The notes under the pieces: model-generated | Told to the model about the DNA's origin: nothing | What the model saw: only the letters and a program-made list of their open reading frames with translations | Databases searched by the model: none | Made by a program: the position numbers and the translations under genes | Source: Planctomycetota bacterium | Lineage (GTDB): Bacteria > Planctomycetota > UBA1135 > GCA-002686595 | Length of the DNA stretch: 64,000 nucleotides | Assembly: GCA_016714045.1 (NCBI GenBank) | Contig: JADJNY010000007.1 | Span: 248,001-312,000, forward strand | Direction of reading: 5' to 3' | Shown: one piece after another, positions 16,426 through 25,900 of the stretch | How the letters are laid out: the number at the start of each line of letters is the position of its first letter | Position numbering within the stretch: position 1 is the stretch's first letter

Positions 16426-17979
16426 TCAGAGCTGGATCACCGCGCGCAGTTCCTGCGTCACCGAGTACCCGAGCACCGACGCGCCGTCGCGCACCAGGAG
16501 CCATGCGTGCAGCTCCTGCCCGATCAGCGCGGAGTCGTTCGGGATCGGGATCGTGAAGGTGCCCGTGCCGTCGCCTGCGACGCCCGCCGTGCCGTCGAGC
16601 GCGAGCAAGGACTTGCGGTAGAGCTGCGGCCCGTGCGCGACGGTCGCCGGACGGATCGTGTAGACGACGACGCCCGTCGCCGCGCCGCGCGCCTCCGAGA
16701 AGTCCAGCGTGTACTGTGCGTTGCCCAGACGCGGCGCGCCCCCGACGGAACCAATCCGCGGGACGATGCCTCCGAGGCCCGGGACGCCGCTGCCGACCAG
16801 CGTCGAGAAGGGCACGGACGGCAGCGTGCCGTTCTGCGTGACGTGGCTGCCCTGCGAGTCGACGACGACGTCGGACACGAGCGCGACTCCGAACGGGATC
16901 GAGAAGGGCGGAGTGAACCGCACGTCGTACGTCCCGGGCGCCACGATGATCGAGTAGTTCCCAGTTGCGTTCGTCACGCCACCGTCGACGAGCACCGGCG
17001 CGTTCGTGACCGAGTCGAACAGCTCGACGGCGATCTCCGGGTAGCCCGTGTTGTCGCTGCCGCGGACGCGGCCCCTGAGTTCGACGCCCTCCTGGAGGAC
17101 GATCGTCCCGAGCAGGCTCGTCCCCGGCACGACGCGGTGCGGGAGGACGCCCGGCAGCAGGCCGTCGTTGTTCACGGGGAGGAACCGCACGTCGTAGTCG
17201 CCTGCAGCGACGGTGATCGTGAGCGCTCCGTTCGCGCCAGTGCGGTTGTGCGGCGTGTAGGCCACGCTACCCGTGGAACGATGGACGAACTCGACGCGCG
17301 CGTCCTCGACGGGCGAACCGTCGGACTGACGAACAGCGCTCGTGCTCACGGGGTAGCCAGCGGGCATGACGACGTCGCCGAGGTCGGACGGACCGTGGCT
17401 GTCGAGTTCGAGGCTCATCGGTCCCGTTCCGGGGCCGCCGTAGTAGGGCACCGGACCGGGTTCGAAGCCGATCTGGCACGGACCGAAGGGCACGTTCACG
17501 TCGAAGCGCCCGGCCGCGTCCGTGTCGCCGTTCGTGAAGGAGCGCCATTGCGAGTCGGAGGGCGTCTTGAACTCGACCCCGACGGACACGAGCGGGGTTC
17601 CTGCGGTGTTTACGACCCGGCCGCGCACGCGCGCGCCATTCGCGAGAACCACGGTGCCGAGGTCGTTGGGCGTGACGCCGATCGTCACGCCGTTGAACTG
17701 CTGCGACACGACCGACGACAGGGGCGGCGGCTGCGGCAGCACGGTCATCTTGTAGGCGCCGTCCGGCGTGACGGTCGCGGAGAAGTTGCCGTTGGTGTCC
17801 GTGAAGCCGCCGCTGACGAAGACCGTACCGCTGCCGGACATCAGGTCGAATTGGAGCGCGGCGTTGCTGACGGGCGCACCGTGGGTGTCGCGGAGCTGGC
17901 CGCTGAGGACGCCGGCCTGCGCCACGGCGCAGGTCGAGGCCGCGAACGCAGCGCACGCGAAGGAGAGACGGAGGGACAT
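16426..17979 (-). CDS. Secreted protein with carboxypeptidase-regulatory-like repeats
   Basis: A 517-residue exported protein. The signal peptide MSLRLSFACAAFAASTCAVAQ is followed by at least four beta-sandwich repeats of the carboxypeptidase regulatory/CnaB type, each with a G.V.D..G.P...A.V pattern (GQLRDTHGAPVSNAALQF, GRVVNTAGTPLVSVGVEF, RQSDGSPVEDARVEF, GRVRGSDNTGYPEIAVEL) and a closing DVRF or similar strand. The last ~125 residues form another domain (PRIGSVGGAPRLGNAQYTL to YSVTQELRAVIQL) of a kind I associate with large exported proteins of planctomycetes. A cell-surface or secreted structural role is likely. The start is supported by AGAGGA 8 nt upstream. It converges on the radical SAM gene. 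Confidence 0.7.
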   Translation of the reverse strand: MSLRLSFACAAFAASTCAVAQAGVLSGQLRDTHGAPVSNAALQFDLMSGSGTVFVSGGFTDTNGNFSATVTPDGAYKMTVLPQPPPLSSVVSQQFNGVTIGVTPNDLGTVVLANGARVRGRVVNTAGTPLVSVGVEFKTPSDSQWRSFTNGDTDAAGRFDVNVPFGPCQIGFEPGPVPYYGGPGTGPMSLELDSHGPSDLGDVVMPAGYPVSTSAVRQSDGSPVEDARVEFVHRSTGSVAYTPHNRTGANGALTITVAAGDYDVRFLPVNNDGLLPGVLPHRVVPGTSLLGTIVLQEGVELRGRVRGSDNTGYPEIAVELFDSVTNAPVLVDGGVTNATGNYSIIVAPGTYDVRFTPPFSIPFGVALVSDVVVDSQGSHVTQNGTLPSVPFSTLVGSGVPGLGGIVPRIGSVGGAPRLGNAQYTLDFSEARGAATGVVVYTIRPATVAHGPQLYRKSLLALDGTAGVAGDGTGTFTIPIPNDSALIGQELHAWLLVRDGASVLGYSVTQELRAVIQL

Positions 17980-18141
17980 GCGTGAGATTCCTCTGGGGAT
18001 CGTTTCGAGATCGGTTCGGTTCGAAGCCGCTCCAGCGATCCGGCCAACCCATGCGGCCGAGGTTGGCGACCTCGGCGCGCGGGCGTCGTTCCGCGCAACG
18101 GCGCTCGATGCGAGCGACGAAACGAAGTGCGACGCGCACGG

Positions 18142-18147
18142 ACTCTA
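18142..18147 (-). promoter_or_regulatory. TAGAGT -10-like box for the surface-protein gene
   Basis: TAGAGT on the minus strand would start transcription near 18135 and give a leader of about 155 nt. No clear -35 box is present, but paired decamers at 18178 and 18210 are placed where an activator could bind. Confidence 0.3.
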
Positions 18148-18177
18148 TGGAAGAGCGCCGCGCCGTACACCGGCGGG

Positions 18178-18219
18178 GCGTACGCACCCTGGCGAGTCGA
18201 GTGCCAAGTGCGTACGCAC
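18178..18219. repeat. Two copies of GCGTACGCAC, 32 bp apart (candidate operator)
   Basis: The decamer GCGTACGCAC occurs at 18178-18187 and again at 18210-18219. Its first eight bases are a perfect palindrome. The centres are 32 bp apart, about three helical turns, and fall near -46 and -78 relative to the start predicted from TAGAGT. That is a classical activator layout. Confidence 0.4.
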
Positions 18220-18333
18220 ACGGTCGCGGGCCTGGAGCGCGTTCCCCCGCCGACTCCGCATCCTGGACTTGGACGCAGTCCCGCTGTTGGACGGGGGGGC
18301 AGAATTCGTTTCCCGTTCGCGCGACGGGCGCGA

Positions 18334-21153
18334 TCAGCGCGGATGGAGCGGAGGCGTGCTCGCGGGCCGGCTCGCGGCGTCACGCGGACTCGCGCCCGCG
18401 TCGAGCTCGTCTCCGTCGAACGCTCCATCGCCGTCCCGGTCGACGCCGAGGCGCCGCGCGGTCTCCGCGGGAACGACGGTCAGCGTGAGCTCGCTTCCCG
18501 CCTTCGCGCTAGCGACGAGCTCGGCGAGCACGCACGTCTCCTTCGCGCGGTCGGACTGGAAGCGTCCGGCGCCCGCGTACTGGAAGCCCGTTGCGCGTTC
18601 CTTCCAACGCCCCTTCGCGACGAGGCCGACACGGCCTGTCTCGGCGAGCGCCACCATGTGCGCGACGAGCGCGTCGCGCGCGGGGGACGCGGTCCCGTCG
18701 AGAGTCGCCTGCGCGCCGACCGCCGCGTGCGTGTCGCGCGACCGCGGCCCCGGCGGCTCGCGTTCGTTCGTCGCGGAGCCCACGGGCAGGTCCGAGCCGC
18801 GGAACGAGAGCAGGAACGCGACGAGGTCCGCCGTGTCCTGATCGCTCGCGGGCGTGAAGGAGTTCTCGTTCACGAAGCGCGCGAGCGTGTCGACGCTGCC
18901 GTCGTGCGTGAACCCGAAGCCGAAGCGGCTCCGCGGGCGCGACAGGTCGAAGCCGACCTTCTCGGCTAGGTTGCGGAGCTGTGGGACCTTCATCGACACG
19001 TTCGTCGAGCCGTCCTGCGAGACGAGCATCGCGTGTCGCTCGCCGAGCGGGCCGGGCGGGAGCGGACGGTAGACGTGGTCCGCGAGTACGGCGTCGGGGC
19101 CCGTGCCAGTCGGCAGGGTGTGACACGTGACGCAGTCGACCGCGAGGTTGTCGAGCTTGCCCGTCCGGAAGCGCTCGAGGCCGACACGCGGACGTCCATC
19201 GGGGAGCGGCTTCCCCGCGGGGCCGAAGCGGCCCGTCGTCACGTGTCCGGGGAGCGCGAGCACCGCGCGCAGGCCGTTGTCGAAGTCGCGGTAGGGGTTG
19301 GGCGGGTACGCGATCGTCGCGAGGAACGCCTCGAGCTCCTGCATGTCCTCCGGCGTCGCGTCCGTGTCGCTCCCCTGCAACGTGCGGAACGCGCCCGCGA
19401 ACGCTTCGAGCCCCGCGCGATCGCCGCGCCAGTGGAGCGGCTCCTTTCCGACGATGTCCTGCAGGGTCTGCGTGACCATCGGGCCCTTCATCGGGTGGAA
19501 CGGCTGGAACGGTCCGCGGCCGGGGACCTTCGACTCGAGCAGCGCCGGGTTGTTCGCCGCGAGGTTGTTGCCCGCGACGCTAGCGAGTTCGCCCGACGGA
19601 TCGCCGAGGTCCCACGCGAGGTGGTCCATGCGCGCGTCGACGTGGCAGGAGGCGCACGCGATCTGGCCGAGACCCGAGTTCGAGTGCGTGTCGTACAGGT
19701 GCTCGCGCCCCGCGCGGATCGCGGCGGGTGTGGGATCGAAGAACGACACGCGCGCGACGACCGCGCGCTTCGCGGGGTCGACGACCGCGAGCGTCGCGTC
19801 GAAGCGACAGAGGACGTAGAGCCGTTCGCGAGTCGTGTCGTAGGCGAGGCCGGTCGGCCCGGTGCCGACGTCGATCGGCGAGACATTGGGGACGCGCGCC
19901 CCGGCCGCGTCCACCTGCACGACGTCGTCCGAACCCAGGCCGGCGATCCACCCAGCGGTGCCGTCCGCGTTCCACGCGAGCGCGCGCGGATCGCCGAGCG
20001 ACGCTTCGCGTGCCGTTCTCGAGATCGACGAGCTCGCGTAGTCGAGGTGCGGGTTCAGGTCGACGACTCCGATCGGCGCTCCATCCGCGACCACGCGGGC
20101 GAGGAGCACCCGCAGGAACCGTCCGCGCACGTTCGGTTCGAAGCGGACTTCGTTGCGCGCGTCGGTGCCGACGACGGCGACCTCGCCCGACTTCGGGTGC
20201 ACGGCGAGTGCCATGCATGTGTTCATCAGGTGGCGCGTGTACGCGATCGAATGGGTCGTCGCGTCCACGACGGCGAGGTCGTGGTCGACGAGCTCCCATC
20301 CGGGCACGCGCCCCGAGAGCGCGGCGTTCGGGCCGCTCACGAGGTGCGTCCAATCCCCGCCGGAGTCGTCGCGCCACGCGCCGTCCGCGCCGTGGCGCAC
20401 GATCAGGCCGACGCGCGGGGGCGTCGGGAGCCCGGCGCGCAGGGGCGGCTCGAAGGCGGGCGTCGTGCGCGTGTTCGGCGGCGGGTTCGCGCCGCTGTAC
20501 GGGCTCACCTTGCTGTTCACGACGTTCGGAGGGAAGTCGAGGTTGAAGACGGAGCCGCCCGCGAGGATCGTCGTGTCGTTCCCCGAGGCGAAGATCGCGG
20601 CGTAGATCCGCTTCCCGTCGTTGGACACCGCGAGCGCGCGCGGCTCCTCGCCGTCGATCGCGACGCGCCCAGGCGCGGCCGCAAGATGCGCGGGGTCGAA
20701 GACGAGCAGCGCGTTCGTGCCCGAGCAGCTCACGTACGCGCGGCGCGGGTCGCCGGCGAAGACGACGTCGGCCGGTTCGTCCTCGGTCGCGAGCGTCGCC
20801 ACGACGTTGCGCGCTGCGAGGTCGACGACGCTGATCGAGTCCGACACGCGGTTCACAACCCAGACGATGCCGTTCGAAGCCGCGCGCACGCTGACCGGGT
20901 CGAGGCCGACGGGGACGTCGAACGCGTGCACGGGGACGCCGGTCGCGAGTTCGAAGACCTCGATGCGCGCGTCCGCCGTGTTCACGAGCACGATCCGCGC
21001 GCCGTCCGGCATCAACTCGAGCGGGTGAACGTGCGGTGACTCCCAGTTCACGAAGCCCTCTTGCGCGACTCCAGGGAGCGCGAGCGCAGCGAGGATCGCG
21101 GAGAAGAGCAGCGGAGCGCGAGGCGCGGCCTTCGGGAGGGGCATGCGGCGCAT
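18334..21153 (-). CDS. Exported YVTN beta-propeller protein with two c-type haem sites
   Basis: A 939-residue periplasmic protein. The N-terminus MRRMPLPKAAPRAPLLFS continues as a signal peptide cleaved near GVAQ. Residues ~30-480 are YVTN/YncE-type propeller blades (RIEVFELATGVPVHAFDV, DSISVVDLAARNVVATLAT, RAYVSCSGTNALLVFD, LYVLCRFDATLAVVDPAK). Two cytochrome c motifs follow: Cys500-A-S-Cys503-His504 within GQIACASCHVDARMDHLAWD, and Cys674-V-T-Cys677-His678. This matches the family of propeller fused to a MauG/di-haem-peroxidase-like module. Electron transfer or oxidative modification of a periplasmic substrate is likely; the substrate is unknown. An EF-hand-like DRDGDGAFDGDE lies near the C-terminus. 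ATG 21153 is preferred over 21183 because it puts the signal peptide first. Confidence 0.8.
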   Translation of the reverse strand: MRRMPLPKAAPRAPLLFSAILAALALPGVAQEGFVNWESPHVHPLELMPDGARIVLVNTADARIEVFELATGVPVHAFDVPVGLDPVSVRAASNGIVWVVNRVSDSISVVDLAARNVVATLATEDEPADVVFAGDPRRAYVSCSGTNALLVFDPAHLAAAPGRVAIDGEEPRALAVSNDGKRIYAAIFASGNDTTILAGGSVFNLDFPPNVVNSKVSPYSGANPPPNTRTTPAFEPPLRAGLPTPPRVGLIVRHGADGAWRDDSGGDWTHLVSGPNAALSGRVPGWELVDHDLAVVDATTHSIAYTRHLMNTCMALAVHPKSGEVAVVGTDARNEVRFEPNVRGRFLRVLLARVVADGAPIGVVDLNPHLDYASSSISRTAREASLGDPRALAWNADGTAGWIAGLGSDDVVQVDAAGARVPNVSPIDVGTGPTGLAYDTTRERLYVLCRFDATLAVVDPAKRAVVARVSFFDPTPAAIRAGREHLYDTHSNSGLGQIACASCHVDARMDHLAWDLGDPSGELASVAGNNLAANNPALLESKVPGRGPFQPFHPMKGPMVTQTLQDIVGKEPLHWRGDRAGLEAFAGAFRTLQGSDTDATPEDMQELEAFLATIAYPPNPYRDFDNGLRAVLALPGHVTTGRFGPAGKPLPDGRPRVGLERFRTGKLDNLAVDCVTCHTLPTGTGPDAVLADHVYRPLPPGPLGERHAMLVSQDGSTNVSMKVPQLRNLAEKVGFDLSRPRSRFGFGFTHDGSVDTLARFVNENSFTPASDQDTADLVAFLLSFRGSDLPVGSATNEREPPGPRSRDTHAAVGAQATLDGTASPARDALVAHMVALAETGRVGLVAKGRWKERATGFQYAGAGRFQSDRAKETCVLAELVASAKAGSELTLTVVPAETARRLGVDRDGDGAFDGDELDAGASPRDAASRPASTPPLHPR

Positions 21154-21306
21154 CCTGCGCCCCGCCCGCGCTTCGATCAACACAGGACCTCCGCCCCGAC
21201 GCGCGCGTCTCCGGGCCGATCCTGCCGCGAGGTGGGCCGCGTCGACGCCGTCACGCGGCTCGCTCGCGGTTCGATCGAGCGACGGCGGACGCGTTCGGAT
21301 CGTCGC

Positions 21307-22833
21307 TCACCACAGCGTGAAGAGGAGCGCCTCGAAGAGAAGCGCCTGAGCGAGCGCGAGCCCGAGCACCTTGCGCAGCGAGGCCGCCTCCAGCGCGCCC
21401 GGCGCGAGCGCGACCCCTGCGATCCACGGGAGCGTGAAGAGCCAGATGCGCTCCGTCTCCATGAAGAAGAGGCCGCCGACGGTCATCACGGCGAACGTGG
21501 CCAGCGCGGCGATGGTCCAGGAGTCGCGGCGCGGCGCGCCGCTCGACGGTGCGCGCTCCCGCGAGCCGCGCGCGAGGAGCAGCGCCAGCACGCCCGCGCC
21601 CGCGCCGATGACGTACGCGGCGCCGTTCCCGTAGCTCATCGGCGCCCACAAGGACGACGGCGTGCGCTTGAGGACCTTGGTCATCAGCTCGAGCCCGTGC
21701 GAGCGCGCGTGGAAGAGGCAATCCCACCACGCGAAGCCCGTCGCGAGACGCACGAGCACGAGCCCCAGGGCGAAGGCGACGCCGATCGCGAGGAGCTGGC
21801 GCGCGAGCGCGCTCCACGCGCGTTCGCGCCGCGCGCCGAGCACGACCGCGTAGACGGCGAACACGAGGCCCAAGGGGAGCACGGCGAAGCTCGACAGCGC
21901 GGCGAACGCGAGCGCGAGCCCGGCGAGGAGCGCGTCGAGCACGCGCGCGTCCTTCCGCAACGCGCGCAGCGCCGTCCACGTCGCGAGGGCCGCCCACGCG
22001 AAGAAGGCCGCGTCCATCGAGGTGCACGTGAAGTCGAGGAACGGCGGCAGCGCGACGAGCAAGAGCGCGCCCTGCCGCGCCGCGTGCTCGGCGAGTAGCG
22101 TGCGCAGCGCGAGGAACGCGAACAGCACGCCGAGCGCGGCGAGCCCGAGCACCACGGCCCCGGCCGCGGGGAGGCGCGGTCCGAACACGCCGATCATGCC
22201 GTGTAGGAACAGCGCGTGTCCCGGCGGGAAGTGCTGCCCGTGCAGCGAGAGCCGCGGCATCGCCTCGACGTAGTGCGCGAGGAACGCGCTGGCGCCCGTG
22301 CGGCCTTCGGCGTCGCGCATCATCGGCACCTTGAGCGCGTCGTCCCAGAACTCCTCGTTCTTGTAGACCTGGAACGTCGAGCCGAGCGACGCCGGATCCT
22401 TGCGCGCGAGGAACAGCGCGAACGGGAGGACCGCCGCGAGCACGAAGAGCGCGGCGACGAACGCGCGGCGCGGCGTGCGCGTCGGATCGGCGAGGCGCGG
22501 CGCGAGGGCGACGAACGCGAGGCCCGCGAGCACGAACACGAGCGCCTCCGTGCGCACGACGGGATCCCAGTACGCGTAGATCGGGCTCGCGGCGCGCAAG
22601 CCGCGGAACGGCGTGAGGATCGAGAGCTGGAACACCCAGCGATCGAGCGCCCACAGTCCGCCGAGGGCGAGCAACGCCGCGCCGAACGCCCACGCGGGGA
22701 CGCGGCGCGGCCCGGAGCCGTGCACGCCCTGCGTGTGCAGCGGCGCCTCGTCCGCCGCGTTCGGGGACGCGGGAGCGAGCTCCGCGCGCGCGGGATCGAT
22801 CGCATCGGACGGACGGCGCTCGGCGGGGGACAT
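21307..22833 (-). CDS. Polytopic membrane protein, GT-C glycosyltransferase-like
   Basis: A 508-residue integral membrane protein with roughly ten to eleven hydrophobic segments after a ~45-residue cytoplasmic, Pro/Ala/Arg-rich tail. The first periplasmic loop contains SLHGQHFPPGHALFLHGM, which resembles the loop of PMT/ArnT-type GT-C enzymes that use polyprenyl-phosphate sugars (their H-x-P-P-G pattern). TMDAAFFAWAALATW and SLWAPMSYGNGAAYV are other distinctive stretches. I infer a lipid-linked sugar transferase, but the family is not certain. The longer frame to 22986 lacks protein character, so ATG 22833 is taken; TATCGT lies 11 nt upstream. The gene is divergent from the tricorn protease. 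Confidence 0.6.
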   Translation of the reverse strand: MSPAERRPSDAIDPARAELAPASPNAADEAPLHTQGVHGSGPRRVPAWAFGAALLALGGLWALDRWVFQLSILTPFRGLRAASPIYAYWDPVVRTEALVFVLAGLAFVALAPRLADPTRTPRRAFVAALFVLAAVLPFALFLARKDPASLGSTFQVYKNEEFWDDALKVPMMRDAEGRTGASAFLAHYVEAMPRLSLHGQHFPPGHALFLHGMIGVFGPRLPAAGAVVLGLAALGVLFAFLALRTLLAEHAARQGALLLVALPPFLDFTCTSMDAAFFAWAALATWTALRALRKDARVLDALLAGLALAFAALSSFAVLPLGLVFAVYAVVLGARRERAWSALARQLLAIGVAFALGLVLVRLATGFAWWDCLFHARSHGLELMTKVLKRTPSSLWAPMSYGNGAAYVIGAGAGVLALLLARGSRERAPSSGAPRRDSWTIAALATFAVMTVGGLFFMETERIWLFTLPWIAGVALAPGALEAASLRKVLGLALAQALLFEALLFTLW

Positions 22834-22844
22834 GCGCGGCGCGC

Positions 22845-22850
22845 ACGATA
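22845..22850 (-). promoter_or_regulatory. TATCGT -10-like box, 11 nt before the start codon
   Basis: On the minus strand TATCGT ends 11 nt before ATG 22833. It belongs to the TANNNT-near-start set of this window and would give a leaderless or near-leaderless transcript of the membrane protein. Confidence 0.3.
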
Positions 22851-22942
22851 GCAGGCGCGGGGGCGATGTCGACGCGGCGTGCGCCGCCGTTGGAAAGGGG
22901 TAAGCGGGCCGCCGGAGCGTGGCCGGGGCCGCGCGCGATCCG

Positions 22943-22948
22943 TATCCT
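22943..22948 (+). promoter_or_regulatory. TATCCT -10-like box upstream of the tricorn protease
   Basis: TATCCT here would start transcription about 40 nt before ATG 22998. That leader holds an AGGA 6 nt before the start codon, so this gene looks normally led, unlike its divergent neighbour. Confidence 0.3.
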
Positions 22949-22997
22949 CCCCGGACTTGGATGCGTCCGCGGGCCGGGCGCTCCACGAGGACCCCCC

Positions 22998-25900
22998 ATG
23001 CGCTCCACGTGCCTCGCGCTGGCGTTCGCCGCCGCGCTCGTCTCCAACGCCTCCGCCGAATCCCCGACGCGCCTCCTGCGCTTCCCCGACGTGCACGGCG
23101 ACCGCGTCGTCTTCTGCTACGCCGGCGATCTGTGGCTGGCGCCGTCGAGCGGCGGCACCGCGACGCGGCTCACGGCGCATCCCGGGCTCGAGCTCTTCCC
23201 GAAGTTCTCGCCCGACGGCGCGTGGATCGCGTTCACGGGCCAGTACGACGGCGACGAGCAGGTCTACGTCATGCCCGCCACCGGCGGCGTGCCGAAGCAG
23301 CTGACGTGGTACCCCGCGCGCGGACCGCTGCCCCCGCGCTGGGGCTACGACAACCAGGTCTACGGCTGGACCCGCGACGGGCAGGGCGTCTTGTTCCGCT
23401 CCATGCGCGACGGCTGGGACCTCACGGACACGCGGCTCTTCACGGTCGATCTCGGCGGCGGACTGCCCGTCGCGCTACCGATGCCGGTCTCCGGCGGCGG
23501 GGACCTGTCCCCGGGCGGCACGCAGGCGGTCTACTCGCCGCTCACGCGCGACTTCCGCACGTGGAAGCGCTACGAGGGCGGCTGGGCGCAAGACCTCTAC
23601 GTCTTCGACTTCAAGACGCACGCGCTCGAGCCCGTCGCGCACAGCAAGCGCACCGAGCGCGACCCGATGTGGATCGAAAACCGCATCTACTTCGTCTCGG
23701 ACCGCGACGGCCACCTCAACCTGTTCGAGTACGACCTCGAGTCGAAGAAGGTCGATCAACTGACGAAGAACGACAAGCTCGACGTGCGCTGGGCCAGCCG
23801 CGGCGAGGACGGCGAGATCGTGTACGAGCTCGACGGCGGGCTCCACGTCTACGACACGAAGTCGAAGAGCGATCGCGCGCTCTCGATCTTTGTCCCCGAC
23901 GACGGCGTGTCGTCGCGCCCGTCGCGCGTGGCCGTCGGCGGGAACATCGAGGACTTCGCTCTCTCGCCCAAGGGCGAACGCGTCGTCGCGACGGCGCGCG
24001 GGGACGTCTTCACGCTGCCGATCGAGAAGGGCAACACGCGCAACCTGACGAACTCGTCGAACGCGCACGATCGCCTCGCGCGCTGGTCGCCGGACGGCCG
24101 GAAGATCGCGTTCGTCTCCGATCGCACGGGTGAGGAGCAGGTCTGGCTCGTCGAGCAGGACGGCTCCGGCGCCGCCGAGGCGCTGACGACGGACCGCAAG
24201 GAGCGGCTGACGAACCTGCTCTGGTCGCCGGACGGGAAGCGGCTCGTGGTCACGGACAAGAGCGGCCGCATCTGGACCCTCGACGTCGCGACGAAGGGGC
24301 TCGCGGAGGTCGCGCGCGATCTCTCGGGCAACGTCGGCGACACCGCGTGGTCGCCGGACTCGAAGTGGCTCGCGTTCTCGCTGGGGGAAGCGAACGGGTT
24401 CCGCTCCGTGCACGTGTGGAGCTCCGACTCGAAGCAGCTCACGCGCGTGACGGACCCGCTCTGGAACGCGACCGAGCCGATCTGGGACCCGAACGGCGAC
24501 TACCTCTACTACCTCTCCGATCGCGAGTTCGCGCCGCAGCTGATGGGGCTCGAGTGGAACTTCTGCGCGAACCGCACGACGTCGATCTACGCCGTCGCGT
24601 TGCGCCGCGACGTGAAGCACCCGTTCCCGCCGGAGAGCGACGAGGTCACCGTCGCCAAGGCCGACGAAGCGCCGAAGAAAGACGAGAAGGACGCGCCGAA
24701 GAAAGACGAGCCGAAGCCGCTCGCGATCGACCTCGACGGCCTCGGCGCGCGCGTCGCGCGCGTGCCCGTCGACGCGGACAACTACAACAACCTCTTCTGC
24801 AACAAGGAGACGCTGTTCTACGTGAAGAGCCCGGCCGGCTACTACGGCCGCGACGGCGAGGGCGACTCGGTGCTCATGGCGTTCTCGCTCAAGGAGCGCA
24901 AGGCGAGCGCGCTGGTCGAGGGCGTCGGCGGCTGCACGCTCTCGAACGACGGTTCGAAGCTGCTGGCCAGCGTGAACGGCGAGCTCGCGGTGTACGACGC
25001 GAACGCCAAGGGCAAGGACTCGAAGAAGGCCTTGTCGACGAAGGACATGACGTGCGACCGCGTGCCGAAGCAGGAATGGCGCACGGCGTTCGACGAGGTC
25101 TGGCGCCGGTTCCGCGACTACTTCTACGTGCCGAACATGCACGGCTACGACTGGGAGGCCCTGCGCAAGCAGTACCTGCCGCTCGTCGAGCAGGTCGGGC
25201 ACCGCGCGGACCTGAACTACGTCGTCGGCGAAATGGTCGCCGAACTGAACGTCGGTCACGCGTATGTCGCGGGCGGGGACTGGGAGCGCCCCGAACGCAT
25301 CCCCGTCGCGCTCTTCGGGGGTCGGCTCGCGCTCGACGCCGCGGCGGGCCGCTACAAGCTCGCGCGCATCCTGCGCGGCCAGAACGAGGAGCCCAAGTAC
25401 CGCTCGCCGCTCACCGAGGTCGGCGTCGACGTGAAGGTCGGCGACTACGTGCTCGCGATCGACGGCCAGGAGCTCACCGCGCGCGACAACCCCTATCGGC
25501 TCCTGCGCGGCAAGGCGAACCGAGCCGTCGAGTGGACCGTGAACTCGACGCCGTCGCTCGAGGGCGCGCGCAAGGTCGTCTGGCGCCCGATCACGTCGGA
25601 GGAGAGCCTCTTCTACCTCGAGTTCGTCCTGACGAACCGTGAGCGCGTCGAACAGCTCTCCGGCGGACGCATCGGCTACCTCCACATCCCCGACATGGGC
25701 GCCGACGGCATCTACGAGTTCATCAAGTGGTACTACGGCCAGGTCCGCAAGGAGGGCCTGATCATCGACGACCGCAACAACGGCGGCGGCAACGTGTCGC
25801 AGATGGTGCTCGAGCGCCTGCGCCGCGTGCTCCTCGGCACGGAGTACTCGCGCAACAGCGAGTTCGGCGGCACATACCCGCAGGTCGTCTTCACGGGCCC

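Larger units (their letters stand above)
17980..18333. other. 354-nt intergenic region, upstream of the surface-protein gene
   Basis: It holds the 3' end region of the YVTN gene and the control region of the gene at 16426-17979. On the minus strand I see TAGAGT at 18147-18142 and, upstream of it, two copies of the decamer GCGTACGCAC. A Shine-Dalgarno-like AGAGGA ends 8 nt before the ATG at 17979. No coding sequence with protein-like composition is visible. Confidence 0.5.

Noticed and set aside
19033..21039. A 668-codon plus-strand open frame
   Set aside because: Antisense to the YVTN di-haem protein, which has both CxxCH motifs and a signal peptide on the minus strand.
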